28,260 bases of DNA from Thermococcus sp. (GCA_015522395.1 WAMH01000139.1:1-28260), one strand, 5' to 3'. Shown: positions 14,881 to 22,016, counted from the stretch's first letter. Notes: a model not told the origin generated them from the letters alone. Numbers and translations: made by a program.

Positions 14881-15450
14881 CTACTCCCTAGACTGGTTCC
14901 GGAATATATCCACGCGCGTGATTATACCGATCACCTTTCCTTCCATGTTCTGGACCAGAACGGCGGGATTGTCCTCAAGGAGGTATTTAACGACTTCCAG
15001 GTCCTCGTCCTCGCTGACTATCGGGAAGGGCTCCTCCATTACCTCCATCACCTTGCGGTCGTAGATGTCCTCGTACTCGAGGCTCTTTCTCACGAGGGTC
15101 TTCTCGGTGACCGAACCAACCACCTTGCTCCCGCTTATGACGGGTATCTGGGAGATGTTGTGCTCGTTCATGAGCTTGATGACGTTCTCAACCGTCTCGT
15201 AGGGCTTGACCGAGAGAACCGGGGAGGACATAACGTCCCTGGCGGTCAGCTGGGCGCGCTTGCACTCGTGGAGGGCCTGGAGAATGCGGTTGAGGGTGGA
15301 GAGGCGAGGGTCGACTTTTCCCGTTTCGAGCTTGGCTATGTAGGCCTGCGTTACCCCCGCCCGTTTAGCAAGCTCCTCCTGGGTTATTCCGAGTTCCTTC
15401 CTTATCCTCCTTATTTCCGACGGGTCTATGGGGCGGGGTATGACCACCAT
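14881..15450 (-). CDS. XRE-type DNA-binding protein with a CBS-domain pair
   Basis: 189 residues. The helix-turn-helix at about 9-63 (IRRIRKELGITQEELAKRAGVTQAYIAKLETGKVDPRLSTLNRILQAL) is a textbook XRE/Cro fold. Two CBS domains follow (ARDVMSSPVLSVKPYETVENVIKLMNEHNISQIPVI... and KVMEVMEEPFPIVSEDEDLEVVKYLLEDNPAVLVQNMEGKVIGIITRVD). A CBS pair usually senses adenine nucleotides or S-adenosylmethionine, so this is likely a regulator tuned by energy or methylation state; the ligand is not deducible. The start ATG follows GGTGGTTATT. The TATA box is at 15481-15490. Its targets may include the binding-protein gene downstream on the same strand, but that gene has its own promoter. Confidence 0.9.
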   Translation of the reverse strand: MVVIPRPIDPSEIRRIRKELGITQEELAKRAGVTQAYIAKLETGKVDPRLSTLNRILQALHECKRAQLTARDVMSSPVLSVKPYETVENVIKLMNEHNISQIPVISGSKVVGSVTEKTLVRKSLEYEDIYDRKVMEVMEEPFPIVSEDEDLEVVKYLLEDNPAVLVQNMEGKVIGIITRVDIFRNQSRE

Positions 15451-15480
15451 AATAACCACCGGTTATAGGTCACTTCCGGA

Positions 15481-15490
15481 TATTATAAGC
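15481..15490 (-). promoter_or_regulatory. TATA box of the XRE-CBS regulator
   Basis: GCTTATAATA on the minus strand, about 31 bases before the ATG; the transcript start is expected near 15460. Confidence 0.65.
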
Positions 15491-15512
15491 TTTCCTCAGA
15501 AGGGCATCGAAG

Positions 15513-15670
15513 TGTGGGCCGGGCACAGAGGCCCGCGGTCATTAATCGCGCGGGTGGATGCTCCCGGCCCTGTAGGCCCGGCGTGAGCACGCTCCGCTCA
15601 CGGAACCCGACACCTCACGGAGGCGGGTAAACCGGGCCCATGAGGAGACGATTGTCCCCTCACTGTCGGT
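15513..15670 (-). ncRNA. H/ACA guide RNA with two ACA motifs and a 5' hairpin
   Basis: A GC-rich intergenic island. Minus strand, 5' to 3': a hairpin UGAGGGGAC-AAUC-GUCUCCUCA (15662-15641); then H/ACA unit 1, whose lower stem GGGCCCGG (15639-15632)/CCGGGCCU (15581-15574) is followed at once by ACA (15573-15571); then unit 2, with lower stem GGGCCGGG (15570-15563)/CCCGGCCC (15523-15516) followed by ACA (15515-15513). Unit 2 has a perfect 6-bp upper stem (15554-15549/15537-15532) capped by CGAUUAAUGAC, a kink-loop of the kind L7Ae binds. Its two 8-base pocket strands would guide pseudouridylation. G-U pairs in the hairpin and in unit 1 fit only this strand. A TATA box at 15691-15700 predicts a start near 15669. 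Confidence 0.82.
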
Positions 15671-15690
15671 GTTTTATTGTAAGCCCAACG

Positions 15691-15700
15691 ACTTAAAAAC
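15691..15700 (-). promoter_or_regulatory. TATA box of the first H/ACA RNA
   Basis: GTTTTTAAGT on the minus strand, directly behind the EamA stop codon. It lies about 26 bases before the predicted 5' end of the RNA. Confidence 0.65.
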
Positions 15701-15704
15701 CTGT

Positions 15705-16571
15705 TCATGCCGAGATGAGGATTACTCCAGTAACAGCCAGGAGGAGGCCGGCCAATATTCTTCCGTTGGGCGGCTCCTTGAGGAGGAGCATGGCCAAAGC
15801 GGAGGCTATTATCGGGTTTATCGCGGACACGGGCGCCGCTATCTGGGAACCCACCTCCCCAACGGCGTAGACGAAGAGATACTGTCCGATGAGGAGGCCG
15901 CTGAGCGCGACACCTGTTAAAACGGCTACCTCCCTCGCGGTCAGCTCTCTCAGCTCGCCCGAGTATCTCGGCAGGACGACTGAGATGCCGAGGGCCGCGG
16001 ACATCATCCTGAGACCGGCTAGTGGCAGAACCGGCATCCGCGAGGTGAGCCAGTCCATCAGGAGTATCGCGAGGCTCCACGAAACCGGCGCCAGAACCGC
16101 GAAGATGAAGCCCCTTCTGCTTGAGTGCTCGCTCTCCTCGGCTTTCTTCACTATCACCACCGAGGCAACGACCAGTACCGCACCAATAAGCATCCTGATG
16201 GTTATGTGCCTCCCGAGGAAGAGAGCGGCCCACAGCATAACCCAGAGGGGATAGGTCGATGTCACCGGAACGGTTCTCGAAACGCCCATATCGTTGAGGG
16301 CGTGGAAGTAGAAGTAATCCCCCACGACGAAGCCCAGGATTCCGGAGAGAAAGGCCACCCCCAAGAGTTCCGGCTTGAGGCTCAGGATTTCGCCGAAGGT
16401 GCCGGTGAGGGCAAAGATAACCGCGAACATGGCCGAGACTATGTATAGCCTGACGATGTTTACCGCGACGGGGCTTTTGTTCCTCATGCCCACTTTGACG
16501 AGTATCGTTGAGACCGCCCATGAGAATGCAGAGGTGAGCGCCGCCAAAACCCCGAGGGTGAAGCCGTTCAT
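15705..16571 (-). CDS. EamA/DMT superfamily transporter
   Basis: 288 residues with ten predicted membrane helices in two EamA repeats (about 5-135 and 150-285). The typical 'xxxALxxxxxxAxxxxxxxxxP' pairs and the terminal APVSAINPIIASALAMLLLKEPPNGRILAGLLLAVTGVILI are clear. The family exports or imports small metabolites such as amino acids or nucleotide-related compounds; the substrate here is unknown. No Shine-Dalgarno-like sequence precedes the ATG (the upstream bases read CTCTCCACCACC), while the TATA box is centred 26 bases before the A of the ATG, so the mRNA is probably leaderless. It is followed immediately by the H/ACA RNA promoter. Confidence 0.93.
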   Translation of the reverse strand: MNGFTLGVLAALTSAFSWAVSTILVKVGMRNKSPVAVNIVRLYIVSAMFAVIFALTGTFGEILSLKPELLGVAFLSGILGFVVGDYFYFHALNDMGVSRTVPVTSTYPLWVMLWAALFLGRHITIRMLIGAVLVVASVVIVKKAEESEHSSRRGFIFAVLAPVSWSLAILLMDWLTSRMPVLPLAGLRMMSAALGISVVLPRYSGELRELTAREVAVLTGVALSGLLIGQYLFVYAVGEVGSQIAAPVSAINPIIASALAMLLLKEPPNGRILAGLLLAVTGVILISA

Positions 16572-16592
16572 GGTGGTGGAGAGACCAGTTAA

Positions 16593-16601
16593 CTTAAAAA
16601 C
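16593..16601 (-). promoter_or_regulatory. TATA box of the EamA gene (predicted leaderless)
   Basis: GTTTTTAAG on the minus strand, centred at about 16597, one canonical TATA-to-start distance from the ATG itself. Confidence 0.65.
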
Positions 16602-16629
16602 TTAACGTTCAGATTTACGGCGAAATGCA

Positions 16630-16639
16630 GCTTATTAAC
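16630..16639 (+). promoter_or_regulatory. TATA box of the C/D box sRNA
   Basis: GCTTATTAAC, centred about 26 bases before the predicted 5' end of the sRNA near 16658-16660. Confidence 0.6.
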
Positions 16640-16655
16640 CCCCACCCCTAAGGAG

Positions 16656-16716
16656 GAGCGATGATGACCTCGGCAGAGCTGACGCAAGGATGATGACGAT
16701 CTTGAGTGCTGAACTC
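16656..16716 (+). ncRNA. C/D box 2'-O-methylation guide sRNA
   Basis: All four boxes are canonical and properly spaced: C AUGAUGA (16661-16667), an 11-base D' guide CCTCGGCAGAG (16668-16678), D' CUGA (16679-16682), a 7-base spacer, C' AUGAUGA (16690-16696), a 12-base D guide CGATCTTGAGTG (16697-16708), D CUGA (16709-16712). A short GAG/CTC closing pair (16656-16658/16714-16716) brackets it. By the five-base rule the predicted methylated target residues are the G in CUCUG-CCGAGG and the C at the fifth position of CACUC-AAGAUCG. The host RNA is not identified. L7Ae, Nop5 and fibrillarin would assemble on it. A TATA box at 16630-16639 fits an independent transcript. Confidence 0.87.
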
Positions 16717-16745
16717 GAAATTGAAGAAAAGCAAAAGTAGGGGAA

Positions 16746-18407
16746 TCAGCGGAGAATTACGTTGACCCTCCTGAGAGCCAGGTTGACGCCGTATTCCCTG
16801 GAGACGTCCCTCACTATCCTCTGGATCGTCTCCGTTATGTCCCTCTTTATCTTCTCGTCCGAGACTCCCGAGAACGAGCCGAAGAGCCCTCCGACGTTCT
16901 CGCGAATGAAGCTCGCCTCGATGTCGATATAGACCGTCGAACCCCTCACCTCGTGGTTGAGCTTTAGCCACTTGAAGGTAACCCTAGGGACCAGCTTGAG
17001 CTCGGCGTGTATCCTGTTCTTGAGGGTCTCGACGGCAGGCTCTATGCGGCTCTTCAGCATGGTGTCCTCGCTCTCCTTCTTCTTGGCTTCCGTGAGCACC
17101 GACAGCTCGTCTATGCCTGCCTGCTTGAGGAGTTCCTCGACCTCCTTCTCGAGCTGCTGCTTCTTGGCCAGTATCTCGGCGGCCTTAGCACTTCCCGCGG
17201 TGGCGGTGGGCGTGCTTGGAAGGGCAGGGGTTATGACCTCGACCTCCACGTTGCGAACCGTAATGTACCTCTTGAGGCTCTTCCCCAGCTCCCGCGCGTG
17301 CCTCCCTACAACGTCTCTGACTATCCTCGCGACCTCGTCACGGTCCATGCTGGTCTCGGCTACCATCGAGACGTTTATCTCGAACTCGTTCCTTCCCCTG
17401 ACGTCGAAGTTAACCCTGTCAACCTTTATCCCCGCGCTCTCAACCTCGCTTATCACTGTTCTAGAAAAGGCACTGAAGTACGGCCAGACATCCTCCAGAA
17501 CCGAGAGGACGATCTTCCCATCCTTGGTGACGTTGGCGGTCTTCTTTTTGTCCTTGTCAACTATCTCCTGGGGCTTTACCTCCTGTCCGTTTATAACGAC
17601 GCTTACATCCCTGAGGATGGGTTTTATTTCGGCCTCCCTGAGGATTATTGGGGCGTATTTGCTCACAGCGTGGAGGATCCTCTTCTCAGCAACCTCTGCA
17701 TCCCGTGATCCACCGGTGGAGTTCCCCTGGACGCGGACGTTCAGGTAGACAACGCCCTCACCGACGTTGGCGTCGAACTCTACCCTCTCTATCGTCAGGC
17801 CCTTTATCCTCTTGGACTCCTTAATGAGGGCCTCTGCGTAGGCTTGGAATGCTTTCTCCGGGATCTCCCCTCCGCTCAGGTTCACCACGACCTCCGGTTT
17901 CCCCGGGGCTGGCTGGGGCTTTGTTACTGCGGGTGGAGCTTCAACCCTCCTCTCTGGCTCCTTTGAGGTTCCCCTGACCTGCGGTGGAGCGGGAGATGAC
18001 GCCGTCGCTGGTTTGACCTCTCTGGTGCCTCCGAAGAGCTCCTGTAGGGGAACCTTGGGCGTCTGTGAATATGCATCGAGGTTATCCGCGACGGAGAGCT
18101 TGAGCTCCAGCTCGTCGAGATCGTAAACATCAACGACCATGGGTTTGCCCACGAAGGACTTTATTATCCTGACGGCCTCCTCCCCAGAAAGCAACTGCTT
18201 CCTGTCCACGTGAAGGCACTCAGCCGCGAGCACCTTCGACCTGTCCAGCAGGACGGTTATGTAGTATTTTCCGTCACTACCCTTTGCGAACACTTTGAAG
18301 AAAGCCCCGTTCCCCCGGGAGAGTGCCTTCTCGACGAGCTCCTTGAGCTCGTCCGCCGAGGTTACCACCACGTTCTCCATGAATGGGCCCTTGTCCGGCA
18401 ACTGCAT
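16746..18407 (-). CDS. DUF2226-like archaeal protein of unknown function
   Basis: 553 residues. The N-terminal region (about 1-120, MQLPDKGPFMENVVVTSADELKELVEKALSRGNGAFFKVFAKG...VLAAECLHVDRKQLLSGEEAVRIIKSF) resembles the DUF2226 unit. A Pro/Ala/Ser-rich linker follows (about 130-170). After that come three alpha/beta modules that look mutually related (about 175-270, 300-405 and 450-553), each with a long helix, 'IxxxxVxxDxxxxxxxxxxVxV' strands and an 'RIxRDVxxxxGxxLxxxRxVxV'-like close. A Glu/Lys-rich coiled coil (about 415-450) precedes the last. No catalytic motif is seen. The start ATG follows GGTGATGGTC; a TATA-like AT run (18421-18433) is unusually close to it. Confidence 0.65.
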   Translation of the reverse strand: MQLPDKGPFMENVVVTSADELKELVEKALSRGNGAFFKVFAKGSDGKYYITVLLDRSKVLAAECLHVDRKQLLSGEEAVRIIKSFVGKPMVVDVYDLDELELKLSVADNLDAYSQTPKVPLQELFGGTREVKPATASSPAPPQVRGTSKEPERRVEAPPAVTKPQPAPGKPEVVVNLSGGEIPEKAFQAYAEALIKESKRIKGLTIERVEFDANVGEGVVYLNVRVQGNSTGGSRDAEVAEKRILHAVSKYAPIILREAEIKPILRDVSVVINGQEVKPQEIVDKDKKKTANVTKDGKIVLSVLEDVWPYFSAFSRTVISEVESAGIKVDRVNFDVRGRNEFEINVSMVAETSMDRDEVARIVRDVVGRHARELGKSLKRYITVRNVEVEVITPALPSTPTATAGSAKAAEILAKKQQLEKEVEELLKQAGIDELSVLTEAKKKESEDTMLKSRIEPAVETLKNRIHAELKLVPRVTFKWLKLNHEVRGSTVYIDIEASFIRENVGGLFGSFSGVSDEKIKRDITETIQRIVRDVSREYGVNLALRRVNVILR

Positions 18408-18485
18408 GACCATCACCATTAGCTATATATATCCCTCGGCCATAGAACTTCAAGAGGGTCTCATCGTTTCAGTATACCAACGCCT

Positions 18486-18494
18486 GTATTTAAA
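18486..18494 (+). promoter_or_regulatory. TATA box of the TrkA-N/DHH gene
   Basis: GTATTTAAA, about 30 bases before the ATG at 18521. The predicted transcript start falls close to the ribosome-binding site, so the leader is very short. Confidence 0.5.
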
Positions 18495-18520
18495 CATTGT
18501 TGTTCACGCGGGTGATGATC

Positions 18521-19984
18521 ATGAGGGTACTGATACTCGGAGGCGGCGCCATAGGCAGGGCGCTTGCGGAATCCCTCAGCGGGGAGTTTGATGTCACCAT
18601 AGTGGAAAGGGACGAGGTCAGGGCAAGCGCCCTCGAGGAGGGTGGCTTCAACGTCGTCAAGGGCGACTTCTCTTACACCGCCACGTTGCTAAAGGCTGGG
18701 ATAGACCGGGCGGAGCTCGTTGTAATAACCACGATGAACGTCGAGACCGTCAAAAAGACCGTCTACGTAATAAGAACAAACAACAGGGACGTCCCGATAG
18801 TCGCGGTCCTCCCGGACGGTGTAAGCCTTGACGATGTGATATCCCAGGTGAAGGACGAGTTCGAGGCTGACGTGAGGGTGGACTACGCGATCTCCCCGAG
18901 GACCGCCCTCAAAGAGGCCCTTGTCAGAACCGTTGAAACGGTGGGCGAGAGGAAGAACGCGGATCTGCTCGTTAAGAAGCTCCGCGAGCTTAAATCCCAG
19001 TCTGATTCTCTTCTTATACTCATGCACGACAACCCTGATCCGGATTCCATAGCAAGTGCCACGGCGTTGAGCGTCATAGCCGGAACCCTGGGCTTCAAGA
19101 CCCAGATAGCGTATGGGGGAGAGATAACCCACCACGAGAACAGGGCCTTCGTGAATCTGCTTGGCATTGACCTGAGGCGCGTTTCCAGGGGTTCGTATGA
19201 GATGAAGCGCCATCCCATTATAGCCCTTGTGGACTGCCAGCCCAACGGCAACCTGACGACCCTTGAACAGGAAGACTACGGGAAGATCAAGGTTGTGATA
19301 GACCACCACCAGGTTCTCCAGCACCTCATGGATCTCCTGCCGGACGATGCTTTCATCGATATAAGGCCGGAGGTCCACTCGTCCGCCTCGATTCTGGCGG
19401 AGTACTTCAGAATGCTCAACCTTACGCTCACGCCCAGGCTCGCCACTGCCCTCTTCTACGGAGTCTACACGGACACCAAGAAGTTCTCGAAGCTGAGCCA
19501 CGTTGACTTAAAGGCGATAGAGTTCTTGGCAGGAAACGTTGACTACGAGCTCCTCGACAAGATAGAACACCCGGACATAAGCACCGAGACCGCCGAGATA
19601 CTGGCCAGGGCGATAATGAACAGACGCATCTACAAGAACGTTCTCATAAGCAACGTGGGCTTCATAACCAACCGCGACGCCATAGCTGAATCGGCTGACT
19701 TTCTTCTCCGTCTGGAGGGCATAACCACGGTCCTCGTCTTTGGGATAGTTGAGGACAGGATAGAGATATCCGCAAGGACGCGCGACGTCAGGGTCAACAT
19801 CGGGGCCGCTCTCAGGGAGGCTTTCGGTGAGATAGGTAGTGGGGGAGGACACTCTCAGTCGGGAGGTGCGAGGATTCCGCTCGGGCTGTTCAAGCTCGCG
19901 AAGGACAAGAACTCCCTCCTTAGACTTGCGGAGGAGGCGATAACGGAGAAGTTTCTGGAGGCGTTAAAAGTTAAAGAGGGCTGA
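18521..19984 (+). CDS. DHH-family phosphoesterase with N-terminal TrkA-N (RCK) domain
   Basis: 487 residues. A Rossmann RCK/TrkA-N domain occupies about 1-125 (VLILGGGAIGRALAESL, nucleotide-binding GGGAIG at 7-12; acidic IVERD at 27-31). A DHH domain follows, with motif HDNPDPDS (169-176), D238 in LVDCQ, and DHH (261-263). DHHA1 is at about 360-487 with GSGGGHSQSGG (439-449). Manganese-dependent DHH/DHHA1 enzymes cleave c-di-AMP, pApA or very short RNA; the RCK domain could bind NAD(H) or a cyclic dinucleotide and regulate it. Substrate is inference. The start ATG follows GGTGATGATC. Its stop abuts end-to-end the stop of the PRC-barrel gene on the other strand. Confidence 0.9.
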   Translation: MRVLILGGGAIGRALAESLSGEFDVTIVERDEVRASALEEGGFNVVKGDFSYTATLLKAGIDRAELVVITTMNVETVKKTVYVIRTNNRDVPIVAVLPDGVSLDDVISQVKDEFEADVRVDYAISPRTALKEALVRTVETVGERKNADLLVKKLRELKSQSDSLLILMHDNPDPDSIASATALSVIAGTLGFKTQIAYGGEITHHENRAFVNLLGIDLRRVSRGSYEMKRHPIIALVDCQPNGNLTTLEQEDYGKIKVVIDHHQVLQHLMDLLPDDAFIDIRPEVHSSASILAEYFRMLNLTLTPRLATALFYGVYTDTKKFSKLSHVDLKAIEFLAGNVDYELLDKIEHPDISTETAEILARAIMNRRIYKNVLISNVGFITNRDAIAESADFLLRLEGITTVLVFGIVEDRIEISARTRDVRVNIGAALREAFGEIGSGGGHSQSGGARIPLGLFKLAKDKNSLLRLAEEAITEKFLEALKVKEG

Positions 19985-20194
19985 TCATTCCTCCCTGGCT
20001 TTAACCAGAATTATATCCCCTATGGCGGTAACCTTCTCGTAGGGGATGCCGACCTTTTCTCCGGGCAGGCCTAGGGCCAGAACCTTCCCCCTTCCCCTGT
20101 CTATCTCTATGAGAACCTCATCAACGTAACCGACGTAGTAACCCTTCGTGTTGTATATCTGCTTCCCGTAGAGCTTTGAAAGGCGCATCACCAT
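19985..20194 (-). CDS. PRC-barrel domain protein
   Basis: 69 residues, one PRC-barrel: MVMRLSKLYGKQIYNTKGYYVGYVDEVLIEIDRGRGKVLALGL...GIPYEKVTAIGDIILV. Such small barrels are found alone in many archaea and, fused to RimM, contact the ribosome; some have been linked to cell-division complexes (CdpB family in haloarchaea). The role here is not established. GGTGGTGATTGAA precedes the ATG; an ATG two codons later is also possible. Its TATA box (20225-20234) overlaps the stop codon of the upstream membrane-protein gene, so it is transcribed separately. Confidence 0.87.
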   Translation of the reverse strand: MVMRLSKLYGKQIYNTKGYYVGYVDEVLIEIDRGRGKVLALGLPGEKVGIPYEKVTAIGDIILVKAREE

Positions 20195-20224
20195 TTCAAT
20201 CACCACCTCAGGTTATCGGTGAAC

Positions 20225-20234
20225 GTATTTAAAC
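20225..20234 (-). promoter_or_regulatory. TATA box of the PRC-barrel gene
   Basis: GTTTAAATAC on the minus strand. It includes the TAA stop codon of the preceding membrane-protein gene, an example of extreme compaction. Confidence 0.65.
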
Positions 20235-20768
20235 GTTACCTCCGGTTAGCCTTCTGGCGAACTCGAAGCCCCACCGGGCCAGAGAGCCGAAAAATGCCAG
20301 TACCGCGGCGCTACCTGAAACCCGGAACAGGATCGGAACCGCGAACTCGCTGCCTTGGAGAGGAGGATAGTCTTTGAGGGCGAGCATGATCATGACAAAG
20401 CCACCCAGGTATGCCAGTGGAACGAGGACAACATCCGCTATTCCAGAGGGCTTTACGAAGAGCATCACTCCCAGGGTCATTCCCAGTCCCAGGTACAGTG
20501 GAGCCGGCCCGGGGTTGCCCGGAACCCAGAGGAACACGAGCAGCAGGGCAGTGATTATCCCAAGGGGGGTTGCGCAGGCGGTTGCAAAAAGGCGTGACAC
20601 CCTCTCTCCGTAGGGAACCGCCAGGGCCGCGCCCACGGCCAGTCCTACGTAGATGAGGTACACCATGGCCTCCTCCTGCAGGGGCTCGTAGAGGAGGACC
20701 GCCACTAGGAAGCCGAGGAATGAACCTATGCCGCCGAGGGCGGAGACTCCCCTCCAGTCGGCCTTCAT
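20229..20768 (-). CDS. Polytopic membrane protein of unknown function
   Basis: 179 residues with about five to six hydrophobic helices (GGIGSFLGFLVAVLLY, MVYLIYVGLAVGAALAV, LGIITALLLVFLWV, LYLGLGMTLGVMLFV, VVLVPLAYLGGFVMIMLAL, AVLAFFGSLARWGFEFA) and short polar loops. No family is recognised. The ATG overlaps the ribK stop (ATGA), so it is the last gene of the translin-nfi-ribK transcript and is co-translated with ribK. A flavin- or metabolite-related transport role would be only a guess from position. Confidence 0.72.
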   Translation of the reverse strand: MKADWRGVSALGGIGSFLGFLVAVLLYEPLQEEAMVYLIYVGLAVGAALAVPYGERVSRLFATACATPLGIITALLLVFLWVPGNPGPAPLYLGLGMTLGVMLFVKPSGIADVVLVPLAYLGGFVMIMLALKDYPPLQGSEFAVPILFRVSGSAAVLAFFGSLARWGFEFARRLTGGNV

Positions 20769-21403
20769 GTTCTCACAACCTTTAGTGTTACCCTGGAGCC
20801 GTCGCCCAAGTTAAGGGTCTCGCGGAGGTAAACCGGTGCAACGACCTCGGCTATCTTCGGAGGGTGTATCGTCCTTGAGGGTATCACAACCGCACCCTCG
20901 ATGCCGTCTATCCTCACCCGGTATGCCCTGACGTCGCCGAAGGTTCTTCCATCCTTTACGAAGCCGGGGAGGATTACGGGATGGACGTTGTAGAATGCGT
21001 CGAAGATCGTCCGGGGGAAGAGAACCTTCACGTTGAGCGTCCCGGGGTAGGGTTCGAAGCCAAGGTACTCCCTGATTATCGGCGCATATTCCCTGACGTA
21101 GTAGGCCCCCTCGCCTATGCCTGAAACGACCTCACCGACGATGGTGCCGTTGTAGAGGGCCGAGGAAACGCGGCCGCAGAGTTCCTCAAGGAAGGCCAGG
21201 CCCTCCGGGGTTATCTCCACGTAGGTTCTCTTCCCCTCCACGGTCTTTTCTATCAGCCCCTCCGCCTCCATCTCGTCTAAGAGTCTCATAACCGACTGGG
21301 GGGAAATCCTCAGTTCCTCTCCAAGGCCCCTCATCGTGACCCTCGCTCTTCCGCCGACGGCACCCTTTTCCGCGAGGAGCGTGAGCAGTTCAATCTTTCT
21401 CAT
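20765..21403 (-). CDS. ribK: CTP-dependent riboflavin kinase with N-terminal winged helix
   Basis: 212 residues. The N-terminal 80 residues form a MarR-like winged helix (TMRGLGEELRISPQSVMRLLDEMEAEGLIEKTVEGKRTYVEITPEG). The rest is the archaeal RibK (DUF120) barrel: GEVVSGIGEGAYYVREYAPIIREYLGFEPYPGTLNVKV, then DGIEGAVVIPSRTIHPPKIAEVVAPVYLR. It phosphorylates riboflavin to FMN using CTP, unlike bacterial RibF. The fused helix-turn-helix occurs in many euryarchaeal RibK and may let the enzyme regulate riboflavin genes. Start ATG after GGTGAGAACCC; it overlaps the nfi 3' end by 14 bases. Confidence 0.94.
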   Translation of the reverse strand: MRKIELLTLLAEKGAVGGRARVTMRGLGEELRISPQSVMRLLDEMEAEGLIEKTVEGKRTYVEITPEGLAFLEELCGRVSSALYNGTIVGEVVSGIGEGAYYVREYAPIIREYLGFEPYPGTLNVKVLFPRTIFDAFYNVHPVILPGFVKDGRTFGDVRAYRVRIDGIEGAVVIPSRTIHPPKIAEVVAPVYLRETLNLGDGSRVTLKVVRT

Positions 21404-21992
21404 GGGTTCTCACCTTTGAAAGCCTGTCCGCGATTTTAAGGGGTTTTGGGTAGCCGCTTTCGAGCAGTTCTCGGACTATTTCAACCGCCGATCCCAAATC
21501 GACTAAGTTCCCCACGCTTACATAAGCTTTTCTCACCTTTCTCCAGAGGTCCGGAGAAACGCCCCTCAGCGGTCTTTTGGCAATTCCTATCGTGGGTTTC
21601 TTCAGGAGAAGTCCCACGTGGGAAGCTAAACCGTAGCCCCTCGGATGTGCCCTCCCGTGCCCCTCAACGAGCAGAACATCAAAGTCCTCGCCCTTTGTGG
21701 CGAGCAGAACCGGTCTCGTCTCCCTGAGGAAGAAGTAGGTGGGTATGTATGGTGCACCTACCTCGGTCTCCACTACCTTCGTCTTTAAAACCTCACACCC
21801 CGGAAAGGAGCAGAGGACGAAAGCCGACCTCGCGAGGTTTCCCCTGTAGGAGACGTCCACAGCGGCAACTGCCTCCACCCTGGAAACGTCGGGGGGCCTC
21901 TCCACTATCCGCCCCGCCAGCTTCCTCTGGAGGGAGGCTATGAGTTCGAGCTTTTCCCTTCGAATTCCATAATCCGTTAATTCATCAATCAC
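21390..21992 (-). CDS. nfi: Endonuclease V (deoxyinosine/inosine-specific)
   Basis: 200 residues. The fold and catalytic positions of endonuclease V are visible: D46 in AVDVSY, E91 in YFFLRE, and the VEGHGRAHPRGYGLASHVG segment that binds the flipped-out base. The third metal ligand, Asp110 in the bacterial enzyme (DGxG), reads Glu110 here. The enzyme nicks one bond 3' of deoxyinosine in DNA; family members also cut inosine in RNA. The start is GTG with GGTGATTAT in front. It follows translin after 24 bases without a clear TATA box and overlaps ribK, so it sits in the middle of an operon. Confidence 0.93.
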   Translation of the reverse strand: MIDELTDYGIRREKLELIASLQRKLAGRIVERPPDVSRVEAVAAVDVSYRGNLARSAFVLCSFPGCEVLKTKVVETEVGAPYIPTYFFLRETRPVLLATKGEDFDVLLVEGHGRAHPRGYGLASHVGLLLKKPTIGIAKRPLRGVSPDLWRKVRKAYVSVGNLVDLGSAVEIVRELLESGYPKPLKIADRLSKVRTHEKD

Positions 21993-22016
21993 ATAATCAC
22001 CGAATTATGCTTTTGC

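Noticed and set aside
15598..16521. A 307-residue open frame on the minus strand overlapping the EamA gene.
   Set aside because: Its translation is low-quality, charged and without membrane pattern; the other frame gives a perfect ten-helix EamA transporter. It also runs into the H/ACA RNA.
18512..18533. GTGATGA followed 11 bases later by CTGA, like half of a C/D sRNA.
   Set aside because: It is the ribosome-binding site and first codons of the TrkA-N/DHH gene; no C' or second D box follows.
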